NCBI GenBank assembly: GCA_012838385.1
Contig: DUPL01000044.1
Coordinates: forward strand, 19,642-83,641
From: Clostridiaceae bacterium
GTDB lineage: Bacteria; Bacillota; Clostridia; UBA1212; DUPL01
Length of the DNA stretch: 64,000 nt
Direction: 5' to 3'
This document shows positions 49,439-58,900 of this stretch, piece after piece. The notes under the pieces were generated by a model. It worked only from the letters and a program-made list of their open reading frames with translations, ran no database searches and had not been told where the DNA came from. How positions within the stretch are numbered: position 1 is the first letter of the stretch; each line of letters begins with the position of its first letter. The position numbers and the translations under genes were made by a program.

Positions 49439-52318
49439 ATGAGGGAAAACATGTTGAAAGTAAAGATAAATGGCAATGAATATATTGGAGAAAAAGGCCA
49501 GACCATTCTGGATATAGCGAAATCAAATGGTGTGGAGATTCCGACACTATGCCACCATGAGAAAGTAAAACCATATGGTGGCTGCGGACTTTGTGTAGTA
49601 GAAATCAAGGGATTTGGTAAGCTTGCGAGAGCTTGTGCGACAGAAGCGGCAGATGGCATGGACATTAATACCGTGTCTGACAGGGTGGTGCAGGCGAGGA
49701 AAATAGCTCTGGAGTTCTTACTGTCAGACCATGTTGGGGACTGCAGACCTCCCTGCATGCTTGCATGTCCTGCAAACACGGACTGTCAGGGATATGTCGG
49801 CCTTATAGCAAACGGTATGTACAAGGAGTCCGGAGACCTAATCAATGAAAGGCTACCCATGCCGGCATCCATAGGAAGAGTATGTCCCCATCCCTGCGAA
49901 ACTGCATGTAGAAGGGGAGCGCTTGATGAGCCTGTTGCCATAGCATGGCTTAAGAGATTTGTAGGTGATGTGAATCTTGCCAACAAACAAGTCGATTTCA
50001 AGTCAAAAGCAACAATCGGTACTGGCAAGAGGGTGGCAGTTATAGGTGGAGGCCCTGCTGGCTTGTCGTGTGCGTATTTTCTTCGCATGAATGGTTATGC
50101 AGTGACAATATATGAAGCGATGCCTGAACTTGGCGGTATGCTAATGTATGGAATTCCAGAGTACAGACTGCCCAAGGAAGTTCTGAAAAAAGAAATTGAC
50201 ATGATTCTTTCCATGGGAGTGCAAGTAAAAACGAACACTAAAATTGGTTGCGACATTTCACTTGATGATATAAAAAAAGAATATGATGCGGTGATTGTTG
50301 CAATTGGAGCCTGGAAAAGCTCAAGAATGAATATTCCGGGTGAAGATCTGCATGGAGTGTACGGTGGTATTGATTTCTTGCGTAATGTTGCAATGTCCGA
50401 TGTTCAGCATGAGAGTAGGGATAAGATTGTATCTTCATTGAGTATTGGCAAGAGAGTGGCCGTTGTAGGTGGTGGAAACACAGCAATGGACGCCTGCAGG
50501 ACAGCAGTTAGAGTAGGAGCTTCAGAGGTCTACACTCTATATAGAAGAACCAGAGAGGAAATGCCGGCTGACCCGGTTGAGGTTGAGGAAGCCATGGAAG
50601 AGGGCGTCATTTTTAAGTTTCTTTCCAATCCTGTGGAGATTATTGGAGAAGATAACAAAGTAAAAAGAATAAAGGTTCAAAAGATGAAGCTGGGCGAGCC
50701 GGATGCGTCTGGCAGAAGATCACCCGTACCCATAGAAGGTGCATTTGAGGAACTGGAAGTGGATGCGGTAATAATTGCAATAGGACAGAGCATTGATATT
50801 GAGGGATTTGAATCATTGCAGACCACCAGGAAGCGAACAATCATAGCTGATGAAAATACATTTATGACAAGCATGGAGGGTGTGTTTGCATGCGGAGATG
50901 TGACAAATGCAGGACCTGATATTGCAATTGCAGCAATTGGAGAAGCGCAGAAGGCTGCCTATTCCGTTCACAAATACCTTGGTGGCGAGATAGACCACAT
51001 CTTTGGCAATATCAAGGAATATGACTTTTACTCCAAGAGGGAAGTTACTCCGGAAGACATAAGAGAGATATTTAAAGACAGGGAAATCGAGTACAGACCT
51101 GATATTGATATTATTGAAGCTGACATAAGAAGAAAGAACTTCCAAGAGTACGTACCCATATACACTGAGGAAGAAGCTAAAAGAGAAGCTATGCGCTGTC
51201 TTGAATGCGGTTGCATGGATTACTTTGAATGCAAGTTGATCGATTATGCAAACAAGTATGGAGTTGCACCTGAAAGATTTGCAGGTGATGTTCATAATAG
51301 AAGAAAACCAAGCACCCATCTTCATATAGTCAGGGATTCCGACAAGTGCATACTCTGCGGTCTATGTGTAAGATTGTGTGAGGAAGTAAGAGGAGTTACC
51401 GCTTTGGGTCTTGTTGGACGAGGTTTTGACACAATTGTGGAGCCCGAAATGAGAAAAGTACTTGAGGAAACCGAATGTGACTCCTGCGGATTGTGCGTGT
51501 CTGCATGTCCAACCGGAGCTCTTGTGGAAAAACAGTCATTAATAAAGGCAGTTCCTTTGAATGAAAAATACACAGTATCTACATGCGGGTTGTGCAGCAA
51601 GGCGTGCAGCATAAAAGTTGCTACTTATGGAAACCATGTTGTGCGCGTACTGCCTGTATCAGATGCGAGGACTGCTGATATACTTTGCATAAAAGGCAGA
51701 TTCATGTATGTAGATGTTCTATCAAACGACAGGTTAAAGAGTGCATATATTAACGACAGGGAGTGCGATGTTGAAAAAGCCTGTGAGTATATAATTGAGG
51801 AAATAAGAAAGAATACAGGTAAAAAAGTTGTTTTTGTATCTGCCGACTATACGAACGAGCAGGTCGACAAAGTGCTTCTATTTGCCAAGGCAATTGGTGC
51901 GGAAGTTGTTTCCGGTATATTGAGGCAACATAAGTTTGATGATGCATCTGCCTTTGCAGGCGTAAACGAATTTGGTCTGAGAGTGAAAGGCATAAAGGCA
52001 TTAGAGGATGCTGCAAACCTCAAGGAAGAAATTGAAAATGGCGATGTGGAAGTGCTGGTTTCTTTTGGAGATAAACTTGAGGGTATCAACCTTGACAATG
52101 TTAATTTCAAGGCATTCATGAGTTTGCACATGCCAAAACATGAAGGTGTGAATGTATTACTGCCAGACAGCTCATATTTTGAAATCATCGGTACATTTAC
52201 AAAAAAGAGTGAAGACGGTACTTTTGAAGACAGGGAAGTAAATGCATGCATTAAGCCGTTTGGTGGAATTAGCAGCTCTGAAATATTGGATAATTTGTGT
52301 GGCAAGGTGTGTGAATAA
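49439..52318 (+). CDS. Multidomain NADPH/Fe-S subunit: 2Fe-2S, GltD/NfnB-like, ferredoxin and molybdopterin-oxidoreductase-like Fe4S4 domains (StnC-like)
   Basis: A 959-residue soluble subunit. Order: 2Fe-2S plus His-type cluster region (1-110; CHHEKVKPYGGCGLC); GltD-type Fe-S linker (about 100-180; CMLACPANTDCQGY, CPHPCETACRRG); FAD and NAD(P) domains (about 195-530; VAVIGGGPAGLSCAYFL, VAVVGGGNTAMDACRTA, FACGDVTNAGPD); ferredoxin (about 635-700; CILCGLCVRLC, CDSCGLCVSACPTGAL); then CGLCSKACSIKV and LCIKGRFMYVDVL, like the first domain of NuoG/FdhA but ending before the pterin domain. No hydrogenase H-cluster motif. With the NuoE/NuoF genes this resembles StnABC, a bifurcating transhydrogenase joining NADH, NADPH and ferredoxin. 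The ATG at 49451 (MLKVKINGN) is an alternative start. Confidence 0.85.
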   Translation: MRENMLKVKINGNEYIGEKGQTILDIAKSNGVEIPTLCHHEKVKPYGGCGLCVVEIKGFGKLARACATEAADGMDINTVSDRVVQARKIALEFLLSDHVGDCRPPCMLACPANTDCQGYVGLIANGMYKESGDLINERLPMPASIGRVCPHPCETACRRGALDEPVAIAWLKRFVGDVNLANKQVDFKSKATIGTGKRVAVIGGGPAGLSCAYFLRMNGYAVTIYEAMPELGGMLMYGIPEYRLPKEVLKKEIDMILSMGVQVKTNTKIGCDISLDDIKKEYDAVIVAIGAWKSSRMNIPGEDLHGVYGGIDFLRNVAMSDVQHESRDKIVSSLSIGKRVAVVGGGNTAMDACRTAVRVGASEVYTLYRRTREEMPADPVEVEEAMEEGVIFKFLSNPVEIIGEDNKVKRIKVQKMKLGEPDASGRRSPVPIEGAFEELEVDAVIIAIGQSIDIEGFESLQTTRKRTIIADENTFMTSMEGVFACGDVTNAGPDIAIAAIGEAQKAAYSVHKYLGGEIDHIFGNIKEYDFYSKREVTPEDIREIFKDREIEYRPDIDIIEADIRRKNFQEYVPIYTEEEAKREAMRCLECGCMDYFECKLIDYANKYGVAPERFAGDVHNRRKPSTHLHIVRDSDKCILCGLCVRLCEEVRGVTALGLVGRGFDTIVEPEMRKVLEETECDSCGLCVSACPTGALVEKQSLIKAVPLNEKYTVSTCGLCSKACSIKVATYGNHVVRVLPVSDARTADILCIKGRFMYVDVLSNDRLKSAYINDRECDVEKACEYIIEEIRKNTGKKVVFVSADYTNEQVDKVLLFAKAIGAEVVSGILRQHKFDDASAFAGVNEFGLRVKGIKALEDAANLKEEIENGDVEVLVSFGDKLEGINLDNVNFKAFMSLHMPKHEGVNVLLPDSSYFEIIGTFTKKSEDGTFEDREVNACIKPFGGISSSEILDNLCGKVCE

Positions 52319-52824
52319 TGCGCAACAAGGTTATGTATATAACAACGGCGGCTATGATAGCTGCCATATATACAGCTCTTACATTGGCAGGTGTAGGTTT
52401 TGCTTACGGGTCTGTACAGTTTAGGTTTTCTGAAGCGCTGAGTATTTTGCCAGTATTTACCCCTGCGGCAATACCAGGCCTTACAATAGGCTGTGTTATA
52501 GCAAATCTGATAGGACCGTATGGAATTGCTGACGTTGTACTCGGCTCAATCGCCACATTGTTGTCTGCCTTGTTTGCATATGCTACAAGAAATATCAGGG
52601 TTTGGAAACTTCCGCTTTTAGCGCCTTTGGGAGCTGTGGTTTTTAATGCGTTTATTGTCAGTGCGATAATATTCTTCTTTACACCTGAAGATGTTGCCTA
52701 TTTTATCTCTGTTATCTGGATAGGGTTAGGTCAGCTGGCATCTTGCTACGGCCTTGGAATACCCCTCTTTTATATACTTGACAAATCAAAACTGTTTGAC
52801 AGATTCAACGGTTATACTCACTAA
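52318..52824 (+). CDS. queT: QueT family ECF substrate-binding membrane protein
   Basis: A 168-residue S component of the QueT family, linked in other genomes to uptake of queuosine precursors. The diagnostic GSVQFRFSEALSILPVFTPAAIPGLTIGCVIANL spans residues about 31-64, with about five hydrophobic helices. Its ATG overlaps the StnC-like stop codon. No EcfA/T genes adjoin it, so it would share an energising module, either that at 8250-10279 or one outside the window. Confidence 0.88.
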   Translation: MRNKVMYITTAAMIAAIYTALTLAGVGFAYGSVQFRFSEALSILPVFTPAAIPGLTIGCVIANLIGPYGIADVVLGSIATLLSALFAYATRNIRVWKLPLLAPLGAVVFNAFIVSAIIFFFTPEDVAYFISVIWIGLGQLASCYGLGIPLFYILDKSKLFDRFNGYTH

Positions 52825-52852
52825 CCAGAAAAAGAATTATATTAGAGTATGG

Positions 52853-52887
52853 ATTAACGGCTAAAAGAAAAAGCCGTTAATTTTTTT
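52853..52887 (+). terminator. Terminator after queT
   Basis: ATTAACGGCT (52853-52862) and AGCCGTTAAT (52872-52881) form a 10-bp stem with a 9-base loop, followed by seven T residues. Confidence 0.9.
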
Positions 52888-52933
52888 ATATATAAAAAGA
52901 GAAATTGGCAATACTAAAAGAGGAGGTGTTTCT

Positions 52934-55900
52934 GTGATTTTCAAAGAAGTACTTGGTAGAGACTCATTTATCAAAAGAGCGGAAATGGCTGCTCATTCTC
53001 ATCATATTAAAGGAAAGTGCAAAAAATGGCCAAGACACTTGCCAAAACCCCAAGAGCTAAAAGATGTAATTGAGAATACGTATAGAAGGATTGCTTCCAG
53101 ATATATCGAAGAAAGAAGTGTGGCGATGCCTGCTGAGGAATGGATAGCGGACAACTACCATTTTATTAAAGGGCAGCTGAACACATTCGAAGATCTGGGC
53201 AAACAGATAAAGTATCTTCCGATGATAGAAAGAAGTGACATTAAAGGGTACTCGGAGCTCAGAATATACTCAATTTGTTCCGAGATAGTCGAGTATACGG
53301 ACGGTTTGGTGGATGAAGGTGCCATTTCTGATTATCTTGACAGTTATCAGAAGATATCTCCTCTGAAAACAGCGGAGCTTGCAGTTATTGCACCCATGCT
53401 GAGACTTGCCTTATTGAATCGTATTGCCTTGGTATGCAAAATGACCGATAGAGTAACGGAAGAAAGGCATGAGTCAGAACTTATGTTTAACCGTTACGTT
53501 AATTACATTGAAGGAAAAGGTGCAAGCAATAGAGCTCTTGAAAAATGGATATCCAGTGTGGGAGATTTGTCTCCTGTGTTTGCTGAGACCATTTTGAGAC
53601 TCGCTGCAAAATGGTCGGATGACACAGAACAATTTAGAAACATCCTGAAGCGCAAGCTGGCGGGCAGGGGTATCACACTTGATGAGCTGATTGCAAAAGA
53701 ACACAAGACAAGGAGTGCCTTGGGTGTATCCGTTGGAAACGCAATTACAGGACTTAACAACTTAACATCCATCCATTGGAGTGCCTTGCTAAAAAAACTT
53801 AGCATTGTGGAACAGATTCTATTGAAAGACCCTGTGGATGTTTTCAGCAAAATGGGACGACAAAGTAGAACCTACTACGTGTACCTCATAGATGTATATG
53901 CGCGAAGAATGGGTGTTTCTGCAGAAAGTGTTGCAATGACCGCTATTGAGCTTGCCTCAGCTTCATCGTCTCCGCAGCATGTTGGATATTATCTTTATAA
54001 AGAAGGGTATAGAGACCTTAAGAAGGCGGTATCCGAGAAATTTAAAACCAGAAAGCCAATGTTCAGCATAAAACCAAGGGGCTTGCAAGCTGGTGTGATG
54101 TTTCTTACATCATTAGCTATATTTAGTGTTATTCTTGGATTCCTGCCGCTTATATATATTATTTATGCAATAACCAGGAACTACAACGGCATTGTGATAA
54201 ATCTGCTCCTTGCAGCAGGTTTGATTCTGCCGCTGCTGGTAATTGTGCAGAATATTGCAATACCTATACTTCAAAAGATTTTTGCAAAGCTTTATCCTCC
54301 AAGACCACTGCCTCATATGGACTTCTCCAGCGGTATCCCTGATGATTGCAAGGTGATGTGCATCATACCCGCAGTAATAGACAGTCCTGAACGGGCAAAG
54401 GATTTGGTAAGGCAGCTTGAGATATTGTATCTTGCCAACAGAGAAGATAATATCTATTATTCCTTGGTCGGAGATTTCAAGGAAAGTCCCCGGCAAACAG
54501 AAGACATGGACAGGAGTATTGTAAAAGCCGCTTATGACAGTGTTGAGGAACTGGATAAGAAGTATGGTGTAGACAACCGGTTCTTTTTCTTTTACAGGGA
54601 GCGAGTTTTCTATGAAAAAGAAAACAAGTACATGGGGTACGAACGAAAAAGAGGAGCAATAATTGAATTTAACAATCTGCTTATTGGGAAATCCAATTCA
54701 TTTAAATCTAATGCAAAGGGAGACATGCCTGATATCAAGTATGTTTTAACGATTGATGCGGATACCTTTGTGCCAGGTGGCAGCATAAGACAGATGGTGG
54801 AAATCATGGAGCACCCTCTGAACGTGCCTGTTGTAAAAGACAATGTTGTAGTAGACGGATATGGAATACTGCAGCCATCAATAGTTCAAGGCATGAGTTA
54901 TAAAAGCCCGAACTTTTTTACCAGCTGTTATTCATGCCAACCGGGTGTGGATTGTTACTTTTCACAGACTTCAGACTTCTACTTTGACACTTGTTATGAA
55001 GGAATCTTCACCGGCAAGGGAATGTACAATCCAGCACTTTTTAATGCCCTGTTGGAAGATGCCTTTCCAGACAATTCAATACTAAGCCACGATTTGATTG
55101 AAGGCTCATATCTTAGAACGGCCTTTGCATCTAATATCAGATTTTATGATTCTTTCCCAGGCAGTTACGATTCATATGTGAGGAGACTTCATAGATGGAC
55201 GAGGGGAGATTGGCAACTCCTGCCTTTCAAGAAAAAAACCATAATAGACAAAAAAGGCAGGAAGAGAAAAAATCCATTGAACTTTCTGTCCATTTTTAAA
55301 ATAAATGCAAATTTTATTCGAAGTCTATTGGCGCCAAGTGTACTGCTGACGTATATAATCGGGATGCTTGCATTAAGGTCATACTTTGTCTTTTGGCATG
55401 TGTTGCTTGCAATTACAATGTATCTTCCTTTTATACTGTCTCCTTCGTTGGGGCTGTTGAAGCAATGCACACTGCGGATTGTATTTCTGCCTCATGAGGC
55501 ATATGTCATGGCAGACAGTATAGTCAGAACATTATGGAGAGTGTATGTTAGCAGAAAGAATCTTTTGTCATGGGTGACATCTGCAGACAGTGAGAAACTG
55601 ACCAAAGGCTCTTTTGCATATTACTGCAAAAATATGTGGTTCTCATTTATTGCGGCAATAATTATACCGGGCATTACAACTCCAATATGGTTCTTTGCCC
55701 CATTTGTTGCAAAGATAATAAGCAACAACAAATGTGACAAAGTAGTTGATGAAGCGGAAAACAGGAGAAACAGGTCAATAGGCATATTGTCCCGTAAGAT
55801 ATGGGCATTTTACGAAGACTATGCAGGGAAGCAGGACAATTACCTGCCTCCTGACAACGTTCAGTTTGAACCTGTGTATTCAATTGCTCACAGAACATCT

Positions 55901-58900
55901 CCTACCAATATAGGGTATCTGATACTAAGTTGTGTTATTGCCTACAATATGGGTTATATTACTTTTTGCAATATGATCGAAAGGCTTGAGAATATAATGA
56001 ACACGATTGACCGCATGGAGAAATGGAAGGGGCATTTGTACAACTGGTATGACACGATTTCGCTTGTCCCCCTGACTCCGATATTTGTGTCGACCGTCGA
56101 CAGTGGCAACTTGATGGCAGCATTACTTTGCTCGGCACAAATAATTAGGGAGACAGTTGAAAGACATGACAGCGAAGATAATAAATTGTACCGAGATAAA
56201 GTTATTACTTCACAGGCACATGGTCTTCTTGACCTTATCAATACTTTGAACGAGTATGCAGATGTGGAAAGGAAGGTCGACAAGGAGGCGGTGGAGAGTT
56301 TCCTCAATAATAGCGAGAAGACAATAGAAGAATGGAATTATGTACTTTCTCATTATAACTCCGATTCGAACTTCGAAAACGTTAACCAGAATGAATCTAC
56401 AAAAGCGTTTGCATTAAGGGTAAAACTAAAAGGCGCGGTAAGTGCTTTTATTGAAGAACTCAATATTGATTCTATTTCTATTTGCCGCGACAGGGCGAAT
56501 GAAATTATTAAAAGAATGGAGGACCTTGCTCTTGGATTTGATTTCAAACCTTTATACAATGAGCAAAAGCAGCTGTTTTCTGTTGGATATTCTCTTAATG
56601 AAAGAAGAAGGTCGGGTGCTCATTATGATATTGTAGCCTCCGAGGCAAGACTTACAAGCTACCTTGCGATAGCGAAAGGCGATGTGGGATATGAGCATTT
56701 CTTCAAGATGGCTAGAAGATACTCGGAAGAGACGGGTGTTCTTTTGTCATGGGCAGGCACTACTTTTGAATACCTTTTGCCTGAGGCATTTTTTAAAGTC
56801 TGCGAAGATTCCTTGTGGAGGAAGGTTTGCGATATCGCTGTTGAGATTCAAATGGAGTATGGGAAGGAATACGGCATACCATGGGGCGTGTCCGAGTCTT
56901 GTTTTAACGCCATGGAAGTCAATATGAACTTCAAGTATAAAGCGTTTGGAGTTCCCGAACTCGGAATTCGTCGCAACCCTAATACTGAGAGAGTGGTTTC
57001 GCCTTACTCTTCACTCATGGCTATTGACAGAAAGCCTGATGAAGTAATTAAGAATCTGGAGAGGTTCAAAGAGGTGGGCGCTTATGGAATATATGGGTAT
57101 TGCGAGGCAGTCGACTATACACAAGGTCGCATGGGTGTCGTAAAAAGCTTTATGGCGCATCATTTGGGTATGTCATTTGCGGCAATTGCGAACTTTGCAC
57201 TAGATGATTTGATTAGAGAAAACTTTAGTGCGATTCCACTTGTTGAATCGTGCAAATGGCTGCTGACTGAAAAAATGCCCTGCAAGCATTTGCGCAAGTG
57301 GAAGCTGGTTTCCGGCAATCATATACTAGGCTTCCTGACAAAGAAGGCATATATTGGCAATAGAAAAGCATATGACGACAGGCAGAATGACAAGAAAGAC
57401 AGATATAATGAGCTAGGAACACAGGAGAATCATGAATGCAACCATGCTGCAGACTTGCGCGAAATTACTTCTTTTGGTGGAGCTCTTCCGGATTGTCATC
57501 TGCTGTCAAATGGCAATTACCACGTAATGATTACAGCTGACGGTGTCGGCTACTCAAAATGTGGAGAGATTGGGATAACAAGATGGTTTGGAGGCATAGA
57601 AAGGGAGATTGTTGGTTTCTTCATTTATGTGAGGGTGAGGGAAACAGGAGAGGTGTTTTCACTGACCTATAATCCTGTTGCAAAAAAAGCGGATAAACAA
57701 GTTGTATATTTCTACAATGACCGTGCCTTGTTCAAGAGAAGAGACGGGGATTTGGAAAGTGAGCTTGAGATTTTTGTGTCTCCTGAAGAGAACGCAGAGA
57801 TCAGAAGGGTCAAGTTCACAAGTAACTCCGAGCAGAACTTGCACCTAGAGGTAACATGCGTGTGTGAGCTTACCATGACCTCTTGGATGTCACATCAATC
57901 TCATCCTGCTTACTCGGACCTAATGATTGTAACCGAGGCAAATCCAAGCGAGTACACCCTTATAGCGAAAAGGAAGTATAAGGACGAGCCAAGCAATCTC
58001 ACCTATGCATGCATGGTGGCGTCATCAAAATCAGGAGATATTTCTGCTTTCTCTTATGATACTGATTTTTTAACCTTTATGGGAAGAAACAGAGATTATG
58101 AGAATCCAAAATCAATGGAGGCAAATGCGCCTCTTTCAGGAAACCATGGTGCGGTTATTACTCCTTGTTTTTCAATGCGCTGCATGATTAGCGTACCTGC
58201 AGGCGAGAGTGATACACTGGCCTTTACGTTGGGATACGCTGAAAGCAGAGATGCAATATATGAAATAGTTGACAAGTTTCGCAACATTAGAAACACGGAA
58301 AGGGCTCTCAGCCTTGCTGAAACAAGATGCGTTATTGAACAGGAATATGTCGAAGTGCTGCCGGGTGAGAGAAAGGCCTTCCTCAGTACACTTTCGCATA
58401 TTGTCTTTATGAGCCCTGTGAGGATCTTGTTTTCAGGTGCGATTAGTCGTGGTCAGGATATTGTTGCCAGCTTGTGGGAATTGGGAATTTCGGGTGATAA
58501 CCCGATTGTTACAGTGTTTGCACAAAAAATCGAGAACTACAACTTTCTTGAAAGAATGATAAGGATGTGGAGGTTTTTCAGCTTCAGGGGCTTTGTGTTA
58601 GACCTGGCGATAATAACTGAAGAAGGTGGCGAGTATGTAAGCTCTCAAAAGGATGCTGCAGAAAGCCTTGCTGCAAAAGCACTTGCTGGCAGCTACCATG
58701 TGCGTGGTAATATTTATGTAATACAGCCCATGGAGAAAAACAGACGAGCATTGGAATGTTTGCTTGCAGCTAGCTGTATAGTTCTTAAGCCATCTAGTCA
58801 GAGTCAGGAAAATGCAAAAGCTGTTGCTGGAAAGGAAAAGCTTTACCGAAACATGATTATGGCTGGAAATGAGTTTGCGCTCAGGAACAAGGAGGGAATC

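Noticed and set aside
47192..52318. HydABC-type [FeFe] hydrogenase
   Set aside because: NuoE- and NuoF-like genes are present, but the third gene has a GltD/NfnB-like body and none of the H-cluster cysteine motifs.
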